From assembly GCF_008831285.2 (NCBI RefSeq), contig NC_045138.2, positions 26,383,934-26,447,933 on the forward strand: a DNA stretch of 64,000 bases, read 5' to 3'. The stretch is from Nymphaea colorata. Its lineage: Eukaryota > Streptophyta > Magnoliopsida > Nymphaeales > Nymphaeaceae. The translations under genes were made by a program, and so were the position numbers. Below are positions 10,631-24,382 of this stretch, in pieces (the stretch's first letter is position 1; each line of letters starts with the position of its first letter). Below the pieces are notes generated by a model that worked only from the letters and a program-made list of their open reading frames with translations, was not told the origin of the DNA and did not search any database.

Positions 10631-13216
10631 GAATGCTTCTTCTCTGCCTCCTGTCTTTCTGACAGAAAAGACGTTCTTGCTGGAGGTGCTTGACTGCTTG
10701 TGGGCAGATTTTGCCAGTAATTTTGCAATAAGGTGTTGATCTTTAGGATTCAAGGAAATTTGTGGTGCATATGCATTTATTTTTCTTTATTACAGTGACA
10801 TCTAGAATTGATCTTGACTACCATCGTTGGTCCAGCTTCTCTGTGATTTTGGTAAAGAGCTGGCTATATTGCTTGGACTTTAGAAGCTTATTCCAGACCT
10901 TGTAATAGATGAGATGGCTCAAGGAACCATTTTTGCAGGCCTTAGACTAAAAACATTCTTTTGGAGAAAGATTGTCGAGAAATCTGCAAATATAAATGCC
11001 ATTTACCTGTGACAGAACGATGTCCGGCAGAGGATCATCTGGATTAAGTATCTGATCCTTTTCTTAATGGTTCTTTGTCATCCAAAAAGAATCAAATGTC
11101 TTTACCTGATGGCACTAGATCTCTGAACTTTGAAATGATAGTCACTTCCTTTCTTTCTTGCTGTTTTGAATAAAAGACTGGTAAGGGGACGATAAACATA
11201 TCTCACTTTAATCAATGGATCAGATGCATTTGGATATATCTCTTAATGAAAGTGCAAACAATGAATCACATTCCTAAAAGTAGTTCTGCTTGGAAATTGC
11301 ATTTGAACCTCACCGTCTTATAAGGTCATTCTATCTTTGTTTTTTTACCAGTAAGCTGGGGTTGGAACTTGGACTTGGATATGCTAATAGCAAATCACTC
11401 CAAAAAGCTTGTATTGGGGTGTCAAACTCTTAACCTACTTCAACTTAAAGGTTTTGTGCTTTCCCACATGCTCAGCAGAAAGTCGATCTTGTTGGCAGAG
11501 GCAACCCTCTTTTAGAGCGAGAATGACACTTTACATCAGGGCCTAATCTTGTGCTTGACATGCATCGAACAGGTTCTTTAGTTGAGAACAGAAAACAACT
11601 TTCTTCTTACAGACTTGAACGGTCCTGGATTTCATGATTGATATACAAGACAGATCTTAATCTTCCAGCAGCATCTTTGCGATCCCAAGACAGAGCGCAG
11701 ATCCAAATTGATTGAATCAGATTTCTTGTGTATCTAGATAATCTGAAAAATCCTTTTTTGCATATGTAAGAAGGATTGTCATTTATATGTAGGCACAGTG
11801 AGAATCTGATGCCTCTAACCTTACCCTGCCATCGATATTCTTGGATCCTTCAAAATGTTTCAAAAGCTGACTGGCTGGCTGTAGGGCTCACAAACTATGT
11901 GGGACGTGACACACAGCCAAGCACCCGCATTCAATTTTCACTGTATTGTGATTTCCATCTGATCTGCTACCGAGCCATTCACATGGCTGCCCAAAGTATT
12001 CTTTTTCTTAAAGAACAATGGGAAAAGGTATTCTGACAATGAAATGGACAAATTTTTTACTTTGCTAGGGGCCAAATTTTTCTCCCTTCCACATAAACAA
12101 GTCCCATGTTCCTATTTTTTCATTTTGATCTTTTCATTTTCTGAAACTGCCAAATAGGAGGCTCAATACCCTAAAAGGGTTTGGGCACACCAGCTTGGAC
12201 CAATGGCTGGTAGGCAGCTGGTTACTTGTACAAGTGGCATGGGCATCAATCTCATTGTGCTGCAAATGGGGTGGCACCAATATACTAATTGATGTGCATT
12301 AGAGGCGCCACATGGAGGCACCAATGTAGCCCTACACGCTAGAGGGAAAGGAAGGCAGCTTTGGCCTTCATTATGCAGGATTCTCTTTCTGCTCACCTGA
12401 AATGGAAACCTGAATCCCCAACATCAGACCATTCGTAAGAAAGAAACGAATGAGGTGATTGGAGTTATGTTTTGCTCCATATGGCTCCATTCAGTCAAGT
12501 GTTGGATCGAAAGAACAAGTTTTAACAATAGGTGGTGGCGTTGGGTTGAAGACCGTTGATCAAGTCTCAACCTTGCCAATCTCCTCCTTGAGTTATTTCT
12601 ACAGTATTATCTTCTTGTGCTGGTTAGCGCTCACCCTTGTCATTAGAAATAACAAAAATAATAAGTTGTAATCTACTGTTGACAGTAAAAAGATTCAAAT
12701 GTATCAAGAACCAAATACTCACCATAGATGAAGATTTGACGCCTTCAATTTTTTTTTGTTTAAAAAAATTCAAAACGAGATCTTTCCGGGAGAGCCTGAC
12801 TGTCATCACTAATAAATAGGCCAATGTCGAAGACCTCCAGGGATCGAATTGCAATTGCAAATCCTACCCTCAAATTTTAATTAGCAGGGAAGTCAAGTGC
12901 CAACATCAGCAAATATCATTCTTTCAGCTAATTACTTATTAGTTATTATTAATGGAGGGTGAGAAATCAAATTTAGTGATGTGTGGATGATCACTTCTCT
13001 TTGGTTCAGAGGTGACAACTGCCATGATTATGTCCTAAAACAGGCCCCCCAGATCGCCCTGGACCTGATCTTTGAGCCTCAAGATCAACCAATATCGTTC
13101 TCTCTTGTAAAAATCAAATTCTCTTCTCTCTCTCTCTCTCTCGCTCTGTCTCTCTCTCTGAGCAGAGGCAGGCAACAGAACGAGGAGGCATCACACAAGA
13201 AGAAGAAGGAGAAAGG
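10631..13216. other. Intergenic region, no gene seen
   Basis: This stretch contains the 3' flank of the F-box gene and the promoter and 5' UTR of the next plus-strand gene. Short ORFs (for example 11776-12036 and the minus-strand 12163-12396) show no domain or codon signal. A CT-rich microsatellite sits at about 13122-13160, probably in the 5' UTR of the downstream gene. Confidence 0.5.
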
Positions 13217-13505
13217 ATGGCAGGTGCAGGTTGGGCAGCCAAAGTCCCCACCATCGCCTCTCGTGTCTACTTCCTCCTCATCATCCTTCAGATACCCCTC
13301 TTCAGGTTGGTACCCACTTCTCCCCTTCGCCGGCAGATTAAAAATCGCGGCAGCTTCTATGTGTTGAGAAAAATAGTGGTTATTCGTCCTTCACTTACTG
13401 AGATCAACCCCTGTTTTCAAGATTCCGCCGTTCCCATCGGTTTTCAGTTTCCTCCGTTTTCCTTGAGCACCTTAGAGAAACATTTTCAATGGCTGCTTTC
13501 CTCGT

Positions 13506-13555
<50 letters not shown>

Positions 13556-15058
13556 CCCAATACCAGCAAACAAGATTTGGATGAGATCTCGTACTGGATC
13601 GTTGTCTTTCCGTGATCGCCTGGAGAAATTTTTGTTGGGCGGCAGAAGTAACTCGTGATTCCAGAAACAGCTATCCCTTGTTTCCAGCCAAGAAAAGGAT
13701 CGTCTTGTGATTGTGAATGTTGAAATGTCTTTCTTCATTAACAAAAACATTAGATTCATGGTTTCAGCCGTTAAATAAGAAGAAGCTTCAATTGGGTTTC
13801 TCCGCAGGGTGCCTTGCAGATCTGGACTATGCACGACGCCGATGGCGGTCACTTCGTCCCAGTTAATCTCCAGCGACGTCTTCCCTACTGCCGCAGTGAA
13901 GGCTCTTCTTTACCCTGGTGCGGTGGTAGACGGCCTCATCTCAACCATGACCATCCCTAAATGGAACGACATACTCGACCTGTACAATCTAACGGCTGCT
14001 AAAAGTGCATCTGCAATGGTGGATCTTCAGCGCCTCGAGGTACTTCTTTAATCCTCCTAGCATTTTTTTCTTCAAAATCTCTGTATTATCTGAGTTCATC
14101 AACTTGTAGCCTCTATAAGCTTTCCCATAGACTGCCCACCGTGCGGAGATTAGTGCAATTTGATGTTGCATAAATTGCTTTGTCCAGTTTGCTTTGATTA
14201 CATGCAGAGCATTGGAAGTAGTAGATATATAACCGCCGTTACCATTCTGAGGAAGGTTTTCGCAGGGAGTTTTTCCCTACGTGTTGCTTCTTTGGGACAA
14301 AAAATCTCAAGTTTTAAAAATGAGAAGAAAATAGTAACACAGGTGATGCAATATGAGGTTTTAGGCTTCTTCTTGCAAATATAAAGAGACAACTACAGGA
14401 GCTTTAAAACGTAGGAGAAACTCAAAGAGAAAACATGTACTGAAAAATGTAAACAATGATCTTCAAATTTTAAGTAAATGTCATAAAATCACAAAATGGG
14501 TATCAGCATAATATTGAGATATTTTTATCCGTGGAAACATTTTAAAGATATTCTGATCACAAAAATTGTTGGCTCTGGCTGAGGTATCTTATTGGACCTA
14601 CGATTGCTTCGAATGCGCAATAGCGAATGACCCACTTTAGCATCTTATAGGACAAAAAATATTTGTCATTGACTATCTATGGTTGGAGAGTTCTTTGATC
14701 AGGTTACTAATTTTTCAATTAAATGGACGGAAAATGTTCATAGTTTGTTTCTTCCTTTCAGGTTCTTGCTGGAAGTTACTTTTCTGTTGCCGGAGCCTTC
14801 GTGGGCCTCATGAAACCAGGAAGGATGAGCATGTTTGGAACACTTCTAGTTGTATGGGGCCTTGTCAAAGAAAGCTTTCTTGGAAAGCCACCAAATACAG
14901 ATCCAGCAACCGCAGTTTTCATCTACCCAACAATGTTCTTTGCTCTGTTTTGCGCATTTTCATCTGTGAAATATGACTTAAATAGGGTGACCAGAAAGCA
15001 ACAGGCTCGGCCAGCTGCAAAACCACTGCAAAGCTCAGCCAAATCCAAGCTAAAATGA
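13217..15058 (+). CDS. Small conserved plant membrane protein, three exons
   Basis: Exons 13217-13305, 13808-14039 and 14762-15058 join in frame to 205 aa. Junctions are AG/GTTGG with CCGCAG/G, giving LFRVPCRSG, and CTCGAG/GTACTT with TTTCAG/GTTCTT, giving RLEVLAGSY. Hydrophobic segments occur at about 17-30, 110-123, 131-143 and 158-172, so it is probably a multi-pass membrane protein. It ends in a lysine-rich tail, AKSKLK. I recognise the sequence pattern (MAGAGWAAKVPTI at the start, KPGRMSMFGTLL in the middle) as a conserved plant family of unknown function; I cannot assign an activity. Intron 1 holds a long AG microsatellite. Its 3' end faces the 3' end of the reductase gene with a gap of about 415 bp. 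Confidence 0.85.
13509..13553. repeat. (AG)n microsatellite in intron 1 of the membrane protein gene
   Basis: An uninterrupted AG dinucleotide run of about 45 bp inside the first intron. Likely polymorphic in length. Confidence 0.95.
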
Positions 15059-15473
15059 GATATGATGGATGATTTTTTTTTTTTTTTGTTGAACTTTGTT
15101 TGGAGAACCATCAAAAGACTGTCCAAGCAGGATTTTTCAGAAAACTTTGTTCTTGAATGGTTTGTTATTAAGAAAAGCAGCATCCTTTTGGTTTGTGCAG
15201 TTACATAATTCTTGTGCTGTCACTGTCTATCCTGTTAACACGACGTCAAGAGCAGAGGCCCTAACACCTTAGAACCTGCTGCATAGCATCGATCGTAAGG
15301 AGGAATTATTACACTATAACATGGAGACTGGTCTGTAAGACCCTAGCCACTCCTGCATATGACTGCAAAAAAAGTTTTGCATTGCAGTTTCCAAGCAATA
15401 AGGGGAAAAAAAAACTCCAAGCCGAATCACTTGTCGATTCATGGTAGCTATCCATGAAGAATGCAAGTGACTG

Positions 15474-18400
15474 TCAAAATTTATACACCATCTCCTGTGT
15501 GTACCCAAGCTCTTTAAGAAGTCCTGAAAGCTGCAAGGTAAAGCAAGTCGATTGATACTTTGACATGTACAATGCAAAGTGAGTGAAAAGGGGCATCAAC
15601 TAAAATGAAAAAAGTGCAATTTCTTTTCCTGCGTTTAAGAGATAGGAAATTGAAGTATTTTACATACTTCGCCTTGCGATCGATCTTTGGCCTTATCTCC
15701 TGATATGTGTTTCATCATTCCAGGAGGACCGCATACCTGAAATCAACATTGTCTTGCATGAAAAAAAAAAACTGAATGGACTTCCAAAAATATGTGTGGA
15801 CAACCAAAATTAAGCAAACCAGTTTGTTCTAAAATTCATTGCTCATTCACAACCAATCAAGCTTGCTCATTGAAATAAATATGATAACTAGCTTTGCAAC
15901 CAGTCAAGCTTGTTCATTGTGACAAATATGATAACTAGTCCACACACTTTTTCCATCCAATTAAATAAACATCCTTGCTTTTTTTTTTTTAATACTTCCA
16001 TTTCGATAGCTTTGATTATGTGTATTTAGTGGACGTATTACTGGCAGTCTGGCATACTCCATCATGGGGAACATCCACCTGTAAGCAATCTGGTGGGACC
16101 TGCAGGTGGGGTGGAAACAAGAAATGCGAAGATCACAACCCTTTGCACTGGAGAATCCCTTTTAGATCTTATCCGCTGTTCTATCAATTGTCCTATGATG
16201 TGTGCTTTGTTCTGATGAACCAAACAACCTCGTGTCCTTGAAATTTCAAAACTGATCTCATAAGGTAGCTGCTACTAGCTGTCATCATCTGATTGTAGAA
16301 TCCACGATCCATGATTAGCAGTAGCCAAGTAATTTAGCTTAACTGGAAATTACTTTATGGCTTCTCCCTTAGTGACTTGTAGACCAATAACGGCATAATA
16401 ACCTATGTTGTAGCTGAAGATAGTCCAAGAACATTAAAGAACTTACAAGCTACAGCAGAAGTTCAGATTGGCTAAATGTACAACAACCTTTCTATGAGAA
16501 AATCAAAACACACTCTAAACAGCTGCAGTATATAATAATAACTACAAAGACATCCAATAGAAAAGTAAAAGGAAAAGCACCAACTAACTTTATATAATTG
16601 AAAGTATGGTAAACTGCTGTATTTGGAGTATGGACAAACTGCTTACCTATCAAACTGATGGTTAGGCTGAGAGAGCTCAGCAAAATTCAAGGTAGCTTAT
16701 GGTCCAACTTCACCACTGAGTTCAATTTTTCAAGCTCCTATTCAGCTTTAATTATTTTCCTTGCTTTAAGGACATAGAAATTTTCCCATGTAACCTCGAC
16801 ATGTTTTTAGAACGAAATCATAACTATCATAATTAGGGGACAACCCCATTCTGTAACCTGTTCCTTTACCTGATTCATGTTGTAGCAGTTTAACAGGACA
16901 CTGTTAAGTGAAAGGTGAAAATAAGGTTCTTCCTACATTCGAGTGATGAAGATAAATGACACTGAAGGATTATGGACAAACAGGATAGACCCACCCTTCT
17001 AAAGACTGCCACAGAAAAAACCAATGTAGATATTGATAGTTTAATAAAAGATTAAGATTAGTGTACATTGCTTAACTTGAAGTTTGAATGAGCAGGTCAA
17101 TGGACTAAATTGGAACCTGTCATTATGTAGTTTAACATTAGTAGTTAACAGAAAGAAGGAAGATAAACAAGCAAAGAACGAAACTCACAAGAATAAGAGT
17201 ATCATCACTTGGGCAAGGCAATCCTTTCAATATCATCTCTTTTGATATGTAACCGGTGCCTCCTCTCCAGTTCTTGGATGGATTATCAACAGTGTAAAAC
17301 ACCTGCATTTTGTCAATGTGCAAGTGATTACACCAAACAAAATTCTAGGAAAACTTTTTTTTTTTATGGAGGCTAAATCTCTGATAAACCAAAAAACCTT
17401 GAAATTGGGATGACTTGCTGAAAGCACATCCAGTTTCCTTTTTAACAATATATCATCTGGTGATATATTTGCATAAATCAGAGAGACCTGAAACAACGTA
17501 ATGGTATTAAAATCTTAGTCAAGTGAAAAAAGAAACAGGGCAGTCATTTGTGCATATGAATATCCAGAAAAGCCTCAGAAACGTCAGTGCAATGCCAATC
17601 CGACACAACAAGACTGAACTCGTTTTTTGAAAATTGAAACTAAAAAAGAGTAACATAAGCCAATGTAATAAACAAATCCCTTAAAACAAGAGTTCAAACA
17701 GCAACTAGGTGTAAAAATATTCCACTCACCTGAGTGTTGTCAGCAGGATCTTTTAGAATAGCTTCAATAATTTGTAGCATAGGAGTGATGCCTGTGCCAC
17801 CTGCTATCTGAGGCAATGAAACAGAGTGACACACAATAGAAGTCAAGCAATGCCTACATATCAAGCTTGATGAATATTAATGTGTGGTTCAAGAGAAATT
17901 CAGGACAATGAAGGAAAAAGTTCATATCCATGTAACAAAATAATAGGCCTACCCAAACACGTTCGCTCCTAATAGAACTATATTTAAAGCTTCTACAGTA
18001 TTTGCAAAAGAAAAAGTCTCAGTGTCTTGCTCTGGATGCTTTGCCATGAGTGTATGGTTAAACAGCTTAACCATACAAGCATCACATCTGGTGAAGCATT
18101 GGAATTTGCATCAGTAGCAAATTCACACCTTATCCTAAGAGTCCCAGCTTGCCTTTTTAGCTATGTATTGGAAAAATGCCTTACCATGCCAATATGCCTT
18201 TTCATGTTAGGACTGTACCTGAGCTTCTCAATTGGCCTGACCATTAAAAATACAATTTCTAAGAACAAATAACTTATAATTTCCTTGTCAAGCATACAAG
18301 ATCACACTGCTTACCCTTTCACTTCTACCAAATCTCCTGGTTCCAGACTAGCTAAATGTTTACTCATTTTTCCTTCTGGATAAACCTGCATCAATTTATG

Positions 18401-19553
18401 GAAAACATCTGAGCCAAAAATGCAAAAGAAGTCACAGAAACTCGTGTATCTTTAGCTTGGACCAAAAGTACAGAAACGTTACAGAGTGGAAAAAAAAGTA
18501 ACCAAGTCCAATGAAAATTTGTCACAGCATTACAAGTGATAATGCTCCACGAATCGCAGCTATCATATGGATGCTGCCACAATGCCACAGTACCAAACAT
18601 AAAAAGTATTGGCCACACAATCATAACCATGATGTATTAAACTCAAGTCGTATTTTAATATAAATTATGTGCTGAAATTAAATTTGACGCAGTGATATCT
18701 AGAGATATAAATAAGTTGATAGTAGTATAGTGGATCTTAGAGATCAGACTTAGCATGTTTATGTTCAGTTGGATAAGCAGGCCAGACCCAAAGAGATGGT
18801 CCATCTATTAATCCATCTATTCGTAATTTTGTACAAACAAGAAATATATTGAACAAGTTCCTCATCAGCACGACATACCTTTACTAATAAATCAAAATAT
18901 CCTTTAGCATCTGGATCTGAAATTGGAGTATACCTGAAATGTGGTACATAAGTCACAAAAACAATGACAAACGTCTTATAGATGCTTATCACAACAGGAT
19001 ACGTTTTACAATTCTAATACTCTGTGAAACAAGATGGGACATGGTTTGAAAATGAATAATAATAATAAAGAGAACAACAAGAGAAACTAATTACAAAATT
19101 TTCAAAGAAAAAAAAAGAATGGTGATGCAAGTGGCATATGATTTTACTGAGAAAATAAACTTGATCGAGAGTGGTTTAGTCAAAATAAGATGCAGGTGGA
19201 GTTGCAAATAGGGTCCGCAATGCATTCCTTGACTTCCACTAGTTTCAGTTGTTTACAACAGTCACCACTTTTAGTTACACATGAAAGATAATTAGCACAC
19301 ATTCTTTTCGCCTTTTGGGGTTCATCCTCAATCAGCAAAGGTCTCATGTCTGACATGAGAAAAATGTTAGAGTACAAATATATTATATTGGGCATGCTTT
19401 CAAGTTGAATACTTACGGGCGGATAACATATTTGACACTTCCTTCAGCGTCATTTCCAATTGGAGCCCTGCAATCAACATAGATCTTCTATACCATGATA
19501 CAACCAACCAAGAAATAAAAAAGATGAATGAACATAAATTGCCACTTGCCAGT

Positions 19554-19597
<44 letters not shown>

Positions 19598-22500
19598 ATT
19601 TGCAGATTTCTCCATCAGGGTTTTGATGGAGAAATCCTCTGCTCACAGCATCCTGCCCGATGCGATGCATCAGCCAATGTGCTTAATGATTTAATCACAT
19701 CCGCCCAGTGCATTGCATGGGGCGGGCTGTGATTAGACGGAGCTCAAGATAGCTGGATGATTTCAATTCCTATACATGTGTGTGTGTGTGTGTGTTTGTG
19801 TAAATTTAACCTGTAAAGACATATTTATGTTTATCTATGTGTGTGTGTGTGCATGTATCTGTGTGAAACAATGTAACTTTTGGAGATCAGGACAAACCTT
19901 GTAAGAATACATGAAGCCACATCAAGCCCCAACTTGACAGGAGGATCGAAGTGAAACCTATAATTTTGCAAAGATAGAGAAAACCAAGATTAAAACAGAG
20001 ACTTCATTCCATCAATAACTATTCATGAAATTTAACTGGAGTTGCTAGCAATATGCAACATGTACCATTGGTTTCCCCGATCCCCAATATGGATGCTTCA
20101 TTTTGAACAAATTTAATTTAAGTTGAACAAATTTAATTCATGTCCTCTTATCATCCATTCTGATCAGTTTCCATTCAAGTGCCCTCATTCTTTCTCCAAT
20201 TTGCTTCTTGTCTCTTTCATTCTCCCAGTTACCTAGTCCTTACCCCATCAAAGAAAATGAAAATGATAAAGTTTTGAATTTGAACCTCCACTCTTCTATA
20301 GATGAATAATCATCACATAAGTTCATGTAGAAGATTCAACTGAAGTTGTGTGACAGTTTAAAAAACTTACTACCATATTTAAATTAGCAAGATGATGAAT
20401 TAGAAATGTAAGCATACATGCAAATAGAACTCCAATGATACAGTCAAGAAAAAGAAACTTAGCCCCAGAATATTTCACCTGAACAAGTATGTGTTGTGGT
20501 TAACACTCACTTTTTCCTGCAGTTCAAATTTGATCCACTTTTCAGGGTTGAGGGCTGAAAATTTAAAAACAAAGGAGAAAAAAAGACATCATTGCTCTAG
20601 AAAATAAAAGAAGAATACATAGCTACTCTAGATATTGCTATAAAGATAATTTGAAGTCCAAAACATGACAGAACCTAAAAGACAGGTTTTGACGAACATC
20701 CTGGTTGTGAGTTAGGCAAGCAATGAAACTACGCATACTTTTCCTAGCTGTTTTATTGCTTTCTTCTTAGTTTTGCTTTTACCATTTTGCAGATTTACTC
20801 TATGTTATTAAGGCCTCATCTAGGCATGGACTAAGCGTGAGTCCACACCCTTACTAAAGTCCACCACTTAGGCGACAGGATATGTGATGGCACCTAAGCT
20901 CGTCTAGGCTGGCCTAGGAGCCAACATGCCTAGTCCATGAGAAAGTGAAAAGTCGCATTCTCTTTCAATTAAAGTTTCTTAATTGAGTATACATTGTTAT
21001 GTACTTTATTTTGTATTGATTGCTTATTTTAATGTGTTGTTATGTTGTTATGCTGTTATATGTAATACTGTTATATGTATATATTGTTAGTCAGTTAGTC
21101 TGTTATATAGCATTGTGATACCTCATACCTGTTACATGCATATATTAGTATGGTAACTATGGGTATGTTACGTACTCATATCATATAGTTATATGTATTG
21201 TTAATTTGTTATACCTGTTATAAACTTGTATGTATATCTATATGTTAAGTTGTATTGTAATACAATTTGTTATTCCTGCTACAACTATTGTAATACGTGT
21301 TATATGTATATACTGTTATGTACAGTCTGTTATACCTGTTATATAGTATTGCATCAACCTATATGTATATACTGTTAGCATGTTAGATAGTATGTAGTAT
21401 TGTGATACTCATACCTGTTATATGTATATGTTAGTATGGTTATGTACTTACATGTATTATTACTATTGTGTACTTATATGTATACTATTATGTATGGTTA
21501 GTCCTTTTAATTATATTATGTCTTTCTTTAAGTATAGATGGATTAAAGCCTTCTTGTGGATTTGTATTCCTTCTTCTAGAGATTAGATTTTTTTTTTCTA
21601 TGTTATTAAGGCCTCATCTAGGCATGGACTAAGCATTTACTAAAGTCCACCACTTAGGCGACAGGATATGTGATGGCGCCTAAGCTCGTCTAGGCTGGCC
21701 TAGGAGCCAACATGCCTAGTCCATGAGAAAGTGAAAAGTCGCATTCTCTTTCAATTAAAGCTTCTTAATTGAGTATACATTGTTATGTACTTTATTTTGT
21801 ATTGATTGCTTATTTTAATGTGTTGTTATGTTGATTATGCTGTTATATGTAATACTGTTATATGTATATATTGTTAGATAGTATGTAGTATTGTGATACT
21901 CATACCTGTCATATGTATATGTTAGTATGGTTATGTACTTACATGTATTATTACTATTGTGTACTTATATGTATGCTATTATGTATTGTTAGTCCTTTTA
22001 ATTATATTATGTCTTTCTTTAAGTATAGATGGATTAAAGCCTTCTTGTGGATTTATATTCCCTCTTCTAGAGATTAGATTTTCTTTTTCTTGTATTAGAT
22101 TACATTTAATAAGTATTTTTAAACTTCTTCTATTGATTACGCATATTCAATGAAGTCAAAAATTAATTTTTTATTGTTTAAGTTTATTATGCTTGTTATA
22201 TTACTACTCTCCACATTTCAAATATTAGTAATAGTTAATCAAAATAACTTGGCATATTAACATAAATAAAAAATAAAAAAATGGTCGCCTTTTTTGCCTA
22301 GGCCTGCCTAGGCGCTAGGCTATACCTGGTGCCCAGGCGCTTGACAACATAGGATTTACTATATGTAACGAAAACATCATAACAAAACCCAAAATGCCTT
22401 GGCCAAGTCAACAAGGACTCTCCTCATTGAAAGGCATATGAATGATGAATCTACACAAACAAGAGCAAGAAATAGGAGCCACATTTCAATTTATGATGGA

Positions 22501-24382
22501 CCAGTATGACAAGGAGCGGAGGGAGGGGGGGGGGGTCACCTAGGCCGTGGCCCGCCCCGAACTAGCTGGAAAAAAAAAATTACATTAGAAAAATAAAAAA
22601 AAATAGTTATTCAATGTATTCTTTTTACTTAGGTTCAGTTTGGCCCTACCCAAATTTGAGGTTGGATTATTTGGCCCGTCCCTAAACGAAATCCTGGCTC
22701 CGCCCCTGAGTATGACCACACGCATCAAATTCAATTAACTAATATATTTTGACCCAGCATGAAGCAATCAATCTTGACAATCAAAAGCTGGAAGCTTGCA
22801 ACTAATATTCATTTCCTAGGCTATAAAATACAGATACTTGCATACCTATTGAATTGTCTCCTAATGAATAATTTGATCATAGTTCAGTTCAGCATACTCT
22901 ACAGGCATGAGATGAAAGAAAACCATAAATCATTACCTACATCCCTTGCTGTTTCATCTGGTTGTTGGTCTAGAAGAACCTGCAGAAAAATAATATCACT
23001 TCAATTAAGCACATGAACATAAGGAAGGCCACTTATTAGTATGGGCAAATAATAGATACAGTAGTACAGACCATGCTACTATCCTCGTAGAAAAAAAACA
23101 TATGCAACATCAAATAATTAGACTAACAGAAGAGTAAAATTTGCCTGACCTAAGCAAGTACACTTCCTTGTGCATAAGAACTATTCTGTGAAGGTCGCTT
23201 CATTAGTATGGGCCAAATAAGACAATGTAGCAGTACAAGCTGTATATTCTCGTAGGAAATACTCAACATGAACAAGTAGACAAACAGACTCTCTAGTAGG
23301 CACATTCCACTAAATTATAAATTTTCCTCCATTGGGATAATCGCATGGCATCAAAGCTGCCGGATCTTAGCAAGTATACTTCCTTTTCTAAAGGAGCTAT
23401 TCTCCCGAATCTTGATACTGTAGGCGAAATGAGATATCTTGATGCATTCACAATTGCTTACTGACCATTCACCAATTTGTCCGTCACATCATCTACCTCA
23501 GAGAATTGTAGCTTTATTTTGTCTACTCAGTCCATATTCTAGGTCAACCTATGCATCAACTGGGAAAGGAAGACACTATTCTATTCGATTCTTTGTGACC
23601 TTAAAGCAGATAGCGGAGAAAATATTCTACGATCACCTGATAGCGTCCTATCGTTTTTCACTCCTTTTCTTGTTCATAAGAGAGTATACGGCTATCAAGT
23701 CCCACTAACTTGTCTTTAAAAAAATACGATATTACACTTTATTAAAGAAGAAGTGATGTATAACTTCTGGATTATCAGCCTAAGCATTTATCAATGGACG
23801 AAATGTACATATGATCAATTAAGAGAAACCCGATAATCTTGGAGGCAATTCAGGATTCTTGTTTTCCTTTTCCTGACAAAATTCTTGCCACTCTCGGGAT
23901 TGGAACCTGTGTCTAAGGATTGCCGAAGTGGACAGGCGGCTTAACTTAGAAATCTACATCGACAATGTACCGTTCCTATTTTATCGGATGTCTCCGAAGA
24001 GCCCTAGCAAAACACATCAAAAATGAAAAAAACATTGCAAATATACCGTAACTAAGTGGGCGTTTCAGGAATCCCGTGACATGTAAGATTTCGATACGAG
24101 AAATACCAAATAATAAAACGCCAGAAAATTGGAAAACGGTGGGGATGATATAACCGGCCAGCCTACCTGTCCCGTGGAGCCATAGCTGTAGAAATAGGCG
24201 GTTCCGCCACAGGCGGCGGCGAAGATTCCAAAAGGAAATGACAATCTACGATGGTTGGCGGAAGAAGAAGAAGAAGAAGACGACGCAGACGTCGTAAAAT
24301 GCGAGGTGGCGGCGGCTCTGAATGAGCTTCTCAGCGCCGCGGGAGCGATTGTGGCTAGTCTTCTGCTCAGTAGAGAAGCCAT
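15474..24382 (-). CDS. NADH-cytochrome b5 reductase-like protein, mitochondrial, 13 exons
   Basis: Exons on the minus strand: 24382-24167, 22979-22937, 20554-20479, 19957-19898, 19467-19417, 18933-18879, 18385-18315, 18236-18185, 17807-17730, 17487-17398, 17302-17189, 15736-15668 and 15530-15474. All junctions keep frame and give 343 aa. The N-terminus ([17 protein letters not shown], Ser/Arg-rich) looks like a mitochondrial presequence followed by a membrane anchor (about 50-65). FAD-binding RPYTPIS is at about 148-154, the NAD-binding GGTGITPM at 211-218 and CGPPG at 304-308. The C-terminus is [15 protein letters not shown]. This is the family of Arabidopsis At5g20080, which passes electrons from NADH via FAD to b5-type acceptors. 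The exon 10 donor is GTTTTT, which is weak. Introns are long for the family; the second is 2.4 kb and carries transposons. Confidence 0.93.
19556..19595. repeat. (AT)n microsatellite in a reductase intron
   Basis: A run of about 40 bp of AT dinucleotides in the intron between reductase exons 4 and 5. It is followed by a short imperfect inverted repeat (ATTTCTCCATCA with TTGATGGAGAAAT, about 19599-19635). Confidence 0.95.
20800..22352. mobile_element. Non-autonomous hAT-type transposon with internal duplication
   Basis: The element is flanked by a perfect 8-bp direct repeat GATTTACT (20792-20799 and 22353-22360). Ends are imperfect inverted repeats: left CTATGTTATTAAGGC, right (reverse complement) CTATGTTGTCAAGCGC. 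An 8-bp target-site duplication with short inverted ends is typical of the hAT superfamily. There is no transposase ORF. The left part is present twice: a second copy of the left end starts at 21598 and repeats the following several hundred bases with some deletion. It sits in intron 2 of the reductase gene. Superfamily is inferred from duplication length and ends. Confidence 0.82.
22511..22708. mobile_element. Short hAT-like MITE (about 198 bp)
   Basis: The 8-bp direct repeat AGTATGAC flanks the segment (22503-22510 and 22709-22716). The right end in reverse complement reads CAGGGGCGGAGCC and the left end AAGGAGCGGAGGG, a partial inverted repeat. This GGGGCGGAGCC terminus is familiar from many plant short DNA transposons. 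It contains a G-run of about 12 and no ORF. It lies in the same reductase intron as the larger element 150 bp away. Confidence 0.7.
23020..23300. repeat. Degenerate direct repeat in reductase intron 1
   Basis: Two diverged copies share ATTAGTATGGGC(C)AAATAA, GTAGTACA or GCAGTACA, and CTCGTAG (about 23035-23095 and 23200-23260). A related phrase with AGCAAGTA(T/C)ACTTCCTT occurs at about 23153 and 23370. This is old duplication in the intron with no coding role visible. Confidence 0.55.

Noticed and set aside
10234-10728. A 164-codon ORF opposite the F-box gene
   Set aside because: It overlaps the F-box gene in antisense and shows no domain.
23915-23950. A tRNA-like phrase (GCCGAAGTGGACAGGCGG)
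   Set aside because: I could not form the cloverleaf arms or find an anticodon stem and T loop at the right spacing.
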